A DNA stretch of 64,000 nt. Origin: Irpex lacteus. Taxonomy: Eukaryota > Basidiomycota > Agaricomycetes > Polyporales > Irpicaceae. Location of the stretch: NCBI GenBank assembly GCA_001986395.2, contig MQVO02000002.1:2790001-2854000 (forward strand), written 5' to 3'. The notes beneath the pieces were generated by a model. It worked only from the letters and a program-made list of their open reading frames with translations. It had not been told where the DNA came from and did not search any database. A program made the translations under genes and the position numbers. This document shows positions 12,881-25,089 of the stretch, piece by piece (within the stretch, counting starts at the first letter, position 1; each line of letters opens with the position of its first letter).

Positions 12881-14158
12881 ATGGCAACCTTCTCCCGCGT
12901 CCTCGACAACGCAGATGTCTACAACGAAATTCTCACATACCTGGATACGCAAGATATTGTTCGCTCGCAGCGCATTTGCAAGGAGACCGGCCGTCTCTAC
13001 AAGACCGGCTTCACCAAATGGTTCAATATCTATCGACATCTTTCTCACTTCTTCGACGACCCCAACCTCTTCCGCTATTGCCAGGCACGAACTGGAGCTA
13101 TTGTGGCTGGCTCGTCTGTCCTTGAGTTCCTCTTACGCGATACCTTCGCGGAGGCCAGCCTGGATATCTATGTGCATCAACGGGCCAAAGGAATGATAGG
13201 CACGTCCCTGCTCAACAATGGCTACATGTTCCTTGCCTCCGAGTTTCCTTTCTCCGATGCCACATCTGATGACGGTTCGGCTGAAACGGGTGACTCGATG
13301 CGTGGGGATTATAATCGTGCACTTCTTCAACTGGATAAGCCAAAGGCGGATACTCGCTTAAACCTCTGGGACTGGGAGAGGCTCGGTATGGTTGAGAATT
13401 GGGGCGTAGTAGGGGTGTTGATCTTTGAAAGGATGAGAGAGGGAACAAAGAGGAGAGTTCGGATGATTGTGGTAGATGGAACTCCGTTGAAGGTTATAAT
13501 GGAGTCTCACTCAAGTGCGTAACTCTTCCGGCCTCATCAATCTCTACTCAACCGTGTCACAGCCTGCGCGCTGAATTTCTTCACATTCGACACCATCTAC
13601 TGTTTATATCCAAGAGCAACACTTGTGGAGAAAAAGTCGTTGCTCCTCAAGGATATGAACGACGCTGAACCAAGAGCTCGTTCTGAAGTGCAAGGTTATC
13701 AGCGCAATGGGTACCACTTTCTAGAGTTAGCCGAAGAAGACAACACAGGGCTATTCCAGTTGCAGAAAGTTCGTTGGGCCACAGATCACCACTCGTGGAG
13801 TTTCAAACTGCCTGTGCTTCCTGCACAATTGCGACGGTTCACGGACTATGTTAGTCCAGCACAGAGTACAAGTTGGGCCATCATAACATATGTGGAAGAC
13901 TATCATCGCATGCGATGCGAGATGTGGAATGACGATCCTTGTTTTTTTCCCATTCTCCACGCAACGTCCAAGATCAAGGATATGTTCGTGAATATTCTGG
14001 TGGACAACGAGGAGCAGTGGATGGACATGGACCATTTTGTTGGCGGAAATGATCAGTGAGTCCCTTTCGTCGAAGTCTGCGGCACAGGCTAACGTATATG
14101 CAGCAACACACAAACCTTCCTTACTATATTGAAAGTTCATCTTGCTTCTATCGCCTGA
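12881..14158 (+). CDS. F-box-like protein
   Basis: The ATG at 12881 starts MATFSRVLDNADVYNEIL. Residues about 8-45 (DVYNEILTYLDTQDIVRSQR, then the KETGRLY stretch) fit the short helical F-box that binds Skp1 in SCF ubiquitin ligases, although the usual Leu-Pro start is replaced. The rest resembles the long, variable C-terminal regions of agaricomycete F-box-type hypothetical proteins and has no recognised LRR, WD or kelch repeats. Introns at about 13514-13561 and 14057-14103 restore the frame, and the stop is at 14156-14158. The substrate is unknown. Agaricomycetes carry large F-box families, so this is probably one ordinary member. It is the last host-like gene before the transposon block. 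Confidence 0.6.
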
Positions 14159-14431
14159 GTATCACATATTGACCTCATACAATAACAAAACATATGTCCC
14201 TTGCTTTCATTGATTATTTAAAGTAAACTGAGTCTGGGACCATGCGACGACGTCTTCGAAAGTTGAAACCATAATATAAGGTTAGTCCAAATAGATACAA
14301 ATAATAACTGTCAATTGAGCGCCATTGTCCTCTCTCTTCTCTTCCGACTACCACTATCATCGTAGGTATGTTGTATATGGATGTGACTTTGTGTGTAATG
14401 TTGATGCTAACTGGTGTTTGTAGAAAACAAT

Positions 14432-17400
14432 ATGCGTGTCTCCATGTATATGCTATTACTGCCCAGTATATTCTGGACATGTCTTTTCATCGCTCTCCGA
14501 GTAGATGCAAGTTCAAACAAATTACCACGTCCATGTGGTAGGCAGAGCCAGATAACAAAGTATGTCGTGCATATATCAATGTGATGTTCTGATCTAACCG
14601 CACATAAACCTTATTAGATACGCTGTTGTGACCGAATCTGCTGGTCTTCAGCAAATATCATCCTTTAACATGGCCGGTGTTTATATACCTTACCCGGTGC
14701 TACTTGATAGCGTGGTTCTGGCAGGCACCACCTCAGAAACGCCTGTGTCGCTCAGCGACTTGGTTTTGCCAATGACCAACCCTAAAACAATTGTGCATAT
14801 AAATTCATACATGCTACTCTCGTGGATGTCTAAGACCGACACGGTGAAAAACAAAGTTAAAAGATGTTATTGGTTTTGCATACGGAACTGCATGAGTAGA
14901 TCTCAATTCATGATGTGTTTATGTAAATGTACTCTGACTATGCTAGATGTCACGGAAAAAACGAAATTGGGGTCAGCGACTGGAGAGACAGTTGTATACA
15001 TTCAAAATCCATATGAAATAAGTCAGACTCTGGGAGGCGGACGACCAATAATTAAATGGCATGTTGATGAACTTCAGCCTTTTGCCGATGAGGAACTATC
15101 TGGTAAATATTATCAGTTTGTTTCATATCTAAATGTTAAGCAGATAACATCAAAATGTGATGGGTTTCTTGTTAACGTGCCTATTTTTGATCTTGCGAGA
15201 AAATTGAAAGCTGTCGATGTTGAGAAGATATGCCGTGCTCATAGCATTGTGGTAGAAAGACGTGATCGTCACCTCTCAAGCTACCAGAAAAAATTAACCA
15301 CACATGTATGCACACAGTGCCCTCAATATATTGCTTTGTTTGTACCTGTGAAAGTTTCGGAGCCACAAAGCTCACAACAACGTACTGCGACCTATCGAAA
15401 CAATATGTCTAAGACAAGACAGGAACAGATAAAACAGAAGGACCGTGTACGGGCCAAATTGTATCGTGGCCGTTTTCCTCCAAAAGTGGGTGACATTTTC
15501 CAGGAGCATAGGATCATTAATAACTTTGTGGAAGATTGTGACGTAAAGAACCTAATAGAGAAGGGATGTGCTATCTGCGGCTGTTTGACGCCGACTGAAA
15601 GACTGTCACCTTTGAATGATATGAAGGATTATCTACATGTTCTACAACGTCCACACGTTACGGTCAAGGAGAGGTTTAGTGAAAATGATGCTGTTGAGAA
15701 TATTCCAGGACCGGTGTTGGCTACAGGGTGTGACAGTGTTTGCACTGAATGCATGATGAGCTTGCGACGTAAACAAATGCCACGATATGCATTGGCTAAT
15801 GGACTATGGCTTGGAGATGTCCCTCCTGAGCTTTCTGCATTATCATGGATGGAGCAAAGACTTGTAGCGCGAATAGTGCCTAGTGAAGCTCTTGCTAGGG
15901 TTCATATGTCAAATCTATACAAAATAAGGTGTAATGTTGTATGTAATGCCTTTCCGACAGAGAAAGTATATCATGTTTTACCTCCACCAAAGGCTGAGCT
16001 TGAAGATGTACTTGCCGTGATATTTATATCCCCTAATGCACCACTTCCAGCTGATTTTCGACGAACTCCGTTGTTAGTAAGACGAGACAGAGTCGCAAGA
16101 GCTTTGGAATGGCTCAAAAAGAATCACAGTGACTATAAAGAGCTAAAGATTTCTTATGAGAACTTGGCAGATTATCCTGAAGATGTTCCACCGATTGCTG
16201 TGGATTTTCATCCTTCTACGCATAATAGTCATCTTGAAAGCACTGCAGTAAACGAAACTGATGACACGTACAGCACCGATAAAGGAGATGCTCCATTTAT
16301 AGTGCATGGTCTTACAAGTGAACAACTGACTGATCTGTGGGATGGCGACCCTAATCATCTATATTTCAAAACTTTGGATTACTTCAAAAAAGGAAATAAG
16401 GCCTTGGGAATAGGGAAAAACAGCAAGATTGAAAGTATCTGGAATAACCCGCGGCTATATCCCGCAATGTTTCCTTGGCTTTTTCCGTATGGGTATGGTG
16501 GACTGGGAAATGAGAAAATCCAGCCCGACTTGAAGATCTCTGACAAAATTCGCAAGCGCTTGTGGCTGACATACTATGACCAACGCTTTCAGAATGATCA
16601 ATTTTTCTCTTTGATTGCATTCAATCACCAGCAGATAAAAAATAGTAATGATGGTGGTTTTTTATTAGCAAAAAAAAGGGACTTCAAAGACGTTGTCAAT
16701 AGAATCATGAGCATTAGTGCTGACACATTAGACGACTTGATAAAAAGAACCAAGGAAGGGCCTGTAACACCTGAGACAGAAGAAGAACAAACTTGCTTTC
16801 GTATTTTAAATGACATTGACTACGTAGCAGCCAGTGTAGATGGTTCAATAACTAACAGACGACGTATGCGAAATGAAATATGGTCACTCACAGCTTACCT
16901 AGGAGCACCCAGTTGGTTTATTACATTTGCTCCCGCTGACGTGAACCATCCTATATGTTTGTACTATGCTGATACTAAGCAAAAATATTGGCCCAACATA
17001 CCAAGTCAAAATGAGCGAGTCCGTTTGATTGCAAGCAATCCCGTGGCAGGTGCTCGGTTTTTCAAATTCATGACAGAAATGTTTATCAAACATGTGCTGG
17101 GATTTAATAACAATACTGATGGACTGTACGGTAAAACATCTGGATACTATGGAACTGTTGAACAGCAAGGTAGATTAACTCTTCACATGCATATGCTTAT
17201 ATGGATTCAAAACAGCTTAACACCACAGGAACTTAGAGAACGTATTATGGATGACAAATCAGATTTTCAAAAACATATGGTGCAATATCTAGAATACTGT
17301 CATCAGGGACAGTTCACTACTGGAACAATGAGTGAACTTGACGAGCGTATTAAAGCTAAATATGAGGAAAACCCGGAGGAGATTCATCCAACGCTTACTT

Positions 17401-20400
17401 TGCCACAAAAAACCAAAGCATTTTGTGATCGAAAATGCATGAAATGTGGAACTTGCCTGGAGGCATTGGAATGGGACAGACAGAGGCAATACGAAACTGA
17501 TGAAATACTGTATTCGTCTAACATTCACAGGTGTTTCAAGAATAACTGTTTGGATAATAAGTATCACACATGTAAAGCCAGGTTTCCTCGAGAACTGCAA
17601 GCAGAAACAGCTGTTGATACAGAATCAGGTGCTTTGATAATGAAAAAGGGTGAGGCATGGGTCAATACATTTACGCCTACTTTAACATACTTACTTAGAT
17701 GTAATACTGATGTAACAAGTCTACAATCTGGCACTGCATTAAAGTCAGTGATAGCATATGTCACAGATTACATTACCAAGTCACCATTAAGAACACATGT
17801 TATTTTTGACGCGGTAAAGACAGTGTTTGCTAAAAACATGGAAGAACCAGTGACAGGAGAAGAAAGAATGAATAAGGGCAGATCAGTAATCACAAAGGTA
17901 GTGAACTCGTTGACTGCCAAAAGTGAAATAGGCTCACCTATGGCATCAATGTATTTACTTGGTCATTCAGACCACTACACCAGTCATCAGTTTCAACGTT
18001 TCTATTGGAGGTCATATGTAAAGGAGGTACATAATGATTGGGTTACAGAAATCTCAGATGAGTCAAAAATGGATATTGACATAGACCCACCCGATAACCA
18101 GGAACAGAAGGTAGTTATGGTGAAAAACGCAGAGGGAATTGTGGGAATATCACCAGTTTTAGATTACATGTATCGGCCACGCAAATATGAAAATGTAAGT
18201 CTGTATGATTGGATACGATTCTCTAACAAAACAAAACCTGATAAGAAAAGTACAGATAGAGCAGAAAAGCAAGCTCAACGAGAATTCGACGTTGAATACA
18301 TCATTAAACACGATTGGATAGTGAAAAACAAAAAAGAAGGAGAGAAATTGATGTTCTTGGTCCAGTGGCAAGCTGGAGATACTTCATGGGAAAGTTTGTA
18401 TAGATGCGATGAATTACAGGCAATGGATGATTATTTGAAACAACTAGGTGTTTCACATTGGAGTGAACTGCCAAGAGAGTTAGACGAAGAGCCTGAAGTT
18501 GAAAGTGAGAGCGAATTGAGTACAAGGTGTTCAGATTCAAGTGATGATTCAGACACTGATGCAAGCTCTGACTCAAACGAAAGCTCAAACACTGATACAA
18601 GCTCCGAAGCCAACAACGAGATCGATACTGAAACAAACAGCCAGATACATGATGATATATACAAGCAACAGCTGAGTGAATCTGACTATCACAGATACGA
18701 CTATTTTCTAGATGAACATCCTCAACATAATACTCACAAAGTACGTTTAGTTCCAGAGGCCAAGGGAAAAGTACCAGATTTTGCAGGTGGTGCATTGCCA
18801 AGGCATGATCGAGGAAATAGAGAAGAATATTGCATGACTATGTTAACTCTCTTCCATCCATGGAGAAGAGGACGAGACTTGAAAAACTTGGATCAAACAT
18901 GGGACCAGTCATTTGAAGCCTATCAATTTACAGATAGACAAAGACAGATCATAAAGTTTTTCAACCTAAGATATGAATGTAACGATGCTCGTGATGATTT
19001 TTCAGCACAACGAAAAGCACAGCAAAATGATCGAAACGGGTGGCCTCAGAATCTTGATGATAAAACTCTCGAATGGTTGGATACACATGATAACAATCAG
19101 TCGTACGCAGAATTTTCATCTATTGTAAACGAGGATGAAGATAACGTCAAGTTCTCCGACTCAATGTTAAACAGTCTTAAAAGAATGGCAGATACAGAAG
19201 AGCTTGCAGAAGCTAACGGTCTAATGGAAAATTTGACTAAAGACACAAATTTGTTAGATTCACTACCTACTTTTGTTGAAACTAGTGATGATGCAAAGTT
19301 TTGGCACAATACATTGATACAGACACGAGACTCAATTCTTCAAAAGCGACACACAAAAGTGCTCAAACAAAGTAAGCAATCAGATAATGAGATCGATCAA
19401 GAGGACACAGAAGGGTCATTGAAGATTGTGGACGAGTCATATTTTTCACGTCTATACAAACCAACAAAGAAAGAGGATCGAAATCTGATAAATGAAGTTT
19501 GCACTTTGTTTACTTTGAATGAAGAACAGTCCAGAGCATTTCGAATTGTAGCAAATCACGCAACACTTAAGAATCCAACACAATTGAAGATGTATCTTGG
19601 AGGAATGGCTGGTACAGGAAAATCACAAGTGATCAAAGCACTAATTCAATTCTTCAAATCACGAAACGAAGAATATAGATTTACTTGCATTGCTCCTACA
19701 GGGGCAGCTGCTTCATTAATTGGAGGTTCAACCTATCACTCTTTCCTAGGAATGAATACTTTCAATAAAGAGGCAGAAGATCGTCTGTCCAATTTGTCAG
19801 AGGTAAAGTCTCATTTGCGTGATGTAGATTATATATTTTTAGATGAAGTCTCTATGCTTGACTGTCGCAGCCTGTATAGTATTTGTAAAAAGATGTGTAA
19901 AGCCACAAGTGATGAAAGCAATCCTTTTGGAGGTAAGAATATGATTTTAGCAGGAGATTTTGCCCAACTACCTCCTGCAGGCTCAGGAAAAGCCTTATAT
20001 GCAGCCAAAGTGGAGTCTATAGTGCATCGAACTTCGTCGGTTTCAGAGCAAGAGACGTCCATAGGAAAAGCACTGTGGCATCAGTTTACAACTGTGGTAA
20101 TACTACGTCAAAACATGCGACAACGTTCGCAATCGAAAGATGATGCAAAATTTCGTACTCTGCTAGAGAACTTGAGGTACAAAGCTTGTACAAGAGAAGA
20201 TATAAAGTTCTTGCGGCGAAGAATTGCTGGACAGTCAGAAGACAGACCAAAATGGAGTGATGAACAGTTTCGCAATGTATCAGTAGTGTGTACATACAAT
20301 GCAATTCGTGACAAGTTAAATGAACTTGGTTGTGTGCGACTTGTGAAGGAATTGGATCAGCCACTAACCTACTTCTATTCTATAGATAGACTGCATACTA

Positions 20401-22304
20401 ACACCAAAGAACGCACACGACAGGCACAGAAAAAGCATATTGATCCACTACGTAAATCAAACAACTTGAGTGTAAATGATCAATTCTACTTGTGGAATCT
20501 ACCTCCGAGCTGCACCAGTCATCATCCAGGAAAGTTAGCACTATGTGTTGGAATGCCTATTATGATCAAGAAAAATAAAGCCACTGAATGCTCTGTAACA
20601 AACGGTGCAGAGGGTATTGTAGTTGGTTGGCAAAGCAAAGCCATTGACTCAGAACACAATGCATTGGAAGTTCTGTTTGTAAAACTTACAGCGAACCCAA
20701 CACCAATACAACTTCCTGGCCTGCCAGAAAATGTTGTGCCTGTTGTTGCAGAGCCGATCAACATAGGTTGCAAAATTCACGACGGAAGAACAATTGATAT
20801 AACACGGACACAAGTACCAGTGTTATTGAATTTTGGCATGACAGACTTTGCATCACAAGGCCGAACCCGTCAGTACAATGTAGTTGACATTCAAAACTGC
20901 AAGAACCATCAGGCTATATATACTTGTCTTTCAAGAGGATCTACTTATGAAGGCACTTTGATAATTCAAGACTTTTCAACGAAACACATGACAGGAGGAC
21001 TTGATGGATACTTGAGACAGGAGTTTCGTGAGTTGGAAATATTGGATGAGATAACCAAGCTGCGATTTAATAGAAAACTGCCAGCAGGTGTATCTGGGCA
21101 AACTAGATCACATCTAATATCATCCTATCGCAAAAAGAAAGGTGATAAATATAATCCCAAAAGTATGCCTGAATCTTTGAAGTGGACAGAAGCAGAGCCA
21201 TATAGATTGGCCGATCCTTTCGATGAGGCAGAATGGGAGATTATTGATCATAAGCGGGTTGCAGAAGATACAGCAATAAAAAATGGAAAAACTCCCAAAA
21301 AATCACAGGCTATACGACAACCAAACTATGTTTCTGCCAAAGGAACTGCAAAATTACTGCAACTTAGTGAAACTCCAAAACTGGTCCGACACAAACGAAA
21401 GCACAGTGAAGCACCAAATGTGGCTAATAAGCGAGCTACAACAGAAGTAAGTATATCAAGAGAAGAGGGTCCATTGGGATTTGTCTGGCATGCTGAAACA
21501 TACAGTTGCGCGTATGATAGTCTATTTACTATCTTATTAGACATACTACGTACTACGCCCTTTGACTGGAAAAATATCGTAGAACTGGGCGGCGAATACT
21601 TGCAAAGTTTTGATTTAACATTCAGTTCAGACGACGGTACGACCTTGGAAATGAAAAGACAAGCTGTTCGTCAATTGTTATGTAATGACTATCCCACTCA
21701 ATTTCCATTGTCTAGAGATGGAGCAGATATACATGAGCTGTGCTATTACATGTTAAACTTGGGAGGAGCATCAGGTAGGAAAGCTCTATACTGTAAGAAT
21801 TGTAAGGAGGAGGTAAAGTCTAAAGTACTAAATCAATTCATGTTACTACATTGTACAGATGATGTATGGAAAAGAAAGACAATAAGAGCAGGTTCTGCAG
21901 CTGGGCAAAGTATATCAAATTGGATGCATGCATTCTTAAATACAAAAACAAAGTCTAAGTGTTCTAGGTGTCAAAAGACACAAACTGAATATCGATACCA
22001 ATACACTACAAAAATTCCATTTATACATATCCGATTAGATGATAAGCTACCTGTACGATTTGAAAAACAAATTCAATTCAATGAAGACATTTATAGATTG
22101 TCAGGCATTATCTACTTTGGCAATTTCCACTTTACAAGCCGGATCATCGATGTAGAGGGGAGAGTTTGGTATAATGATGGAATTCAAACTGGATCAAAAT
22201 CAAGATATGAATCTCATATAGATAGCATGCATTCACAACTACTGCATACAGCACCTAGTCAAAGAAAAGCTGTAGTGGTTATTTATAATCTTATGACTAG
22301 ATAG
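14432..22304 (+). CDS. Helitron replicase/helicase (Rep-Hel) with chromodomain and USP-like C-terminal domain
   Basis: Numbering is from the first in-frame codon shown at 14628. A cysteine cluster (C314, C317, C319) and a Helitron-type N-terminal region precede the HUH nuclease, with metal-binding HMH at 853-855 and paired tyrosines Y1044 and Y1048 in AYVTDYITK. Residues about 1219-1275 read as a chromodomain (VEYI, FLVQW, TSWES), followed by a Ser/Asp-rich linker. The Pif1-like helicase has Walker A GGMAGTGKS (1658-1666), Walker B DE (1739-1740), a GDFAQLPP motif, and QGRTRQ plus TCLSRG near the end. The C-terminus (about 2282-2558) is USP-like: C2294 in YSCAYDS, two CxxC pairs (2389/2392 and 2445/2448) and H2501 in the FHFTSR box, followed by VWYNDG. 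No internal stop or frameshift was seen. An upstream exon 14432-14559, spliced over 14560-14617, can supply an ATG; an internal Met at about 14670 is the alternative. Probably an autonomous rolling-circle transposon gene. Confidence 0.88.
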
Positions 22305-22341
22305 TTGTTTGAGCTATTGGTGGTAAAATGAGAAGCAAAAA

Positions 22342-22385
22342 CTCAGGAATCGTTCCCTGCCACTTGATGGCCTCACTCCCCCAAG
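22342..22385 (+). mobile_element. Helitron2-like 3' terminus downstream of the Rep-Hel gene
   Basis: CTCAGGAATCGT is followed by a stem-loop with arms CACTTG and CAAGT and a GATGGCCTCACTCCC loop, the same terminal signature found at 6644, 25047, 46529, 49171, 51168 and 55500. It begins 37 bases after the stop codon of the Helitron protein, in the orientation expected for that element's 3' end. The matching 5' end (ACGATTCCTGAG) was not found upstream of 14432, so the element's left border remains open. Confidence 0.55.
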
Positions 22386-22549
22386 TTAAAATCATGGTGC
22401 ATCTCAATATCTCGGTAATAAGAATGTGATGCCTCTTTGTTAGTCATGACAAACTGATATATGTACAAACAGACTATTTTGGCATTTTGTCACATTTTTA
22501 TATCATGGTTTGATCGACATGTGAGTCAGATGAAAAAGTGGCCTGCAGA

Positions 22550-22567
22550 GGATTGGAACTTCCAACC
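22550..22567 (-). repeat. tRNA T-arm / B-box-like motif
   Basis: The reverse strand reads GGTTGGAAGTTCCAATCC, matching the B-box form GTTYRANNCC. It is one of six related 18-mers spread through the AT-rich repeats; no full tRNA fold is visible. Confidence 0.45.
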
Positions 22568-22690
22568 TTCTGAAGAAGTACATAATCATGCTTAGCTCAT
22601 ATTTAACAAAATTTCGGAAGCAAATTGAAACAGCTCAAAAATTAGCTGATATCATATGAGTAAGCAAAATGTGATCACATGACACAAATA

Positions 22691-24762
22691 TTGCATCAGG
22701 ACGGCTACATTCTTGTAGGGGGACAGTAGGGATAGCTGGGTTTGAATGTAAGTACCATATAGGGTAGTACCATCAGACAGCAACCAAAAGGGGTAGGTTG
22801 GGTGGGCTCCTATTTTATTAAAAGCTGAAATAGTGGCCACATCAATAAAATAATAATCTCTAACCCATCAAATGACTAATAGACACATGCTTTCGCTTCA
22901 GATTGCCTAAAAGGGTAATGGAGTGCTCTCACCGCCCTTCTGGGCGCATGGGCGCTTATTTTGTCGTTTTACTCCTTTGGGATGACATCACATGACACAA
23001 ACATATGCAGGTGTCAAAAATAAAAATATGTTTTCTAAACCGAATTTTCTCCAGGATTCCGAATCTAATCTCAGAATTCTGATAGCTGCACTGGTTCAGG
23101 AGTTATTTGAGGAACATTGAATATATTTCGCATTTTTGGATTTTCCCAGGCTTTAATCAGCTTGGTATAGAGGCAGTAGTGAGGGTATGGCTTAGTAACT
23201 TTGGGATAATGATTATAACATATATTGCCTGTGTATATCAGCTTCTTGGGTTGCCAGAACATCATGTCACCTGGGAAAACATATGAATCAGACATGTAAT
23301 ATTTTGCTTCCCTATTCATGACATGAAATATTACGGGAGGTTTTGGGTCTCAGATAGCCCCATTCATATTACTAGAATATGTATTGAAGGGAGTTTTCTG
23401 ATTGCATTAATGTGTACTACTGGGTGAGGGATGTTCTCCTCCTCCCCTTGATACCCAAAAGTGCACCTTATATAAGACTCCATACCAATTCCCTTGCATA
23501 GCTATTGCTTGGAACATTTATCCTATGGTATGACATATATTCTGAACACTTGCAAGATTAAAAACATATCCTGAACTCTGTCAGAATGCTCCCAAGCGAA
23601 ATTCATCAAAAAATACAATTATATTCACTTTTCGTTATGTGAGTCGCTTCTCTGAAAACTTGGAAACATGTTTCCCTTCAGGCAGAGCGCGTGAGGACGT
23701 GTCTTTGTACCTTATATACGCCCACAAATATTTGTAGGCCCTTCCCTCCACTGCTCACTCTTGCATTAGCTCAGAAGTGCTGAAAAATGTGTTCTGTACA
23801 GGTTTCTCAACATATATTTCACATTTGACATCCTCTGACACATCATGAGGAGTATCAAATAATGCTATGATACTCTATCATGGTTCTGAAATATACCTAG
23901 GACAATACTTGGACTTCTAGGCAATAGCTTGAGTCACCATATTATGAAAACAGGCTAAGAAGCATGATAAAGGTGAGAGCATGTACAGCGCAATGACTTC
24001 ACTTCTTACTTATGCTGTATTCCTTTTATATCATATCTGTATGTCATGCTATTGGAAACATATCTTCTGTAGCATGTTAGGACAGTGTGTGGGTATCTAT
24101 TGTGATTTTTGTTTGATATTCATAGGCTATGTATGTAACAGGCAGTACATATCAAATCTATGTCAGATTTGGGTGTTCTGCGCATTTTTCAACATTCCTA
24201 AGCTGATAACTCAATGGCGAATGAAGGAGAGGGCTCACAAATATTTATGGGTGTGTATAATACAATGACACATTTCGACACACTGTGCCTGAAGGGAAAC
24301 ATGTCAGGAGGCTTACAGGAGAGGGTAAAGTGAATATAATTGTATTTTTCGATGAATTTTGCTTGAAAGCATTCTGACAGAGTTCAGGACGTGTTTTTAG
24401 CCCTAAAAGTGTTCGGAATATATGTTAATACTATATTATAAATGTTTCAAGCAATAGCTATGCAAGGGAATTAGTATAGAGTCTTATATAGGGTGCACTT
24501 TTTGGTATCAAGGGGAGGAGGAGAACATCCCTCACCTAGTAGTACACATTAATGCAATCAGAAAACTCCCTTCAATACATATTCTAGTAGTATGAGTGAG
24601 GCTATCTGAGACCTAAAACCCCCTGTAATACCCCATATCATGAATAGGGAAGCAAAATATTACATGTCTGATTCATATGTTTTCCCAGGTAACATGAATG
24701 GTACTTACATTCAAACCCAGCTATCTCTACTGTCTCCCTACAAGAACGTAGCCATCCTAATG
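22691..24762. repeat. Imperfect long inverted repeat in AT-rich Helitron-related DNA
   Basis: The left arm segments 22691-22762 and 23275-23690 match the continuous right arm 24281-24762 in reverse orientation. Shared landmarks include CACCTGGGAAAACATATG, a lone GGGGAGGAGGAGAACATCCC-type block and the CAAGCAATAGCTATG block. The left arm holds about 512 extra bases (22763-23274) that resemble the interior of the Helitron-like copy near 50.7-50.9 kb. The spacer 23691-24280 contains a hydrophobic open stretch (23981-24268) that I do not trust as a gene. No target duplication was found. Confidence 0.7.
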
Positions 24763-25046
24763 TAACAGACCAGTCTATAAGCTAAGGCTGTCCTGATGCA
24801 TAAGGTCTTGCACCACGGCTCATATATCATTGTCTAAAGATACATATAAGTCAAAGTAGCATGATTGGTAGATGTTTTTCTGACATCTATCAATGTTCCC
24901 TATAGGACATAGTCTCATGCCATACATGCCTATACTAAGTGGTAGTACACAAGAAACAAAACAAAGTCTAAAAATGATTGTGAAATACTAGTATAGCTTG
25001 AATATTCTTCAATGGCAATTTTTTGGTGTTTGTGCGAACAAATAAA

Positions 25047-25089
25047 TCAGGAATCGTTACCTGCCACTTGATGGCCACACTCCCACAAG
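25047..25089 (+). mobile_element. Helitron2-like 3' terminus abutting the hAT-1 coding region
   Basis: TCAGGAATCGTTACC followed by CACTTGATGG and CTCCCACAAG matches the 3' signature of the family. The next base is T and open hAT-1 coding sequence starts at once (frame reading SKEPVDRRARVEE). The junction shows that a Helitron-like insertion, or a later deletion, cut hAT-1 at its 5' side. Confidence 0.6.

Noticed and set aside
18304..18801. Reverse-strand 165-codon frame within the Helitron gene
   Set aside because: Antisense of the Ser/Asp-rich linker; no independent signal.
23981..24268. Hydrophobic 95-codon open frame in the spacer of the inverted repeat
   Set aside because: AT-rich repeat DNA, no splice or homology support, and cysteine/aromatic composition typical of chance frames.
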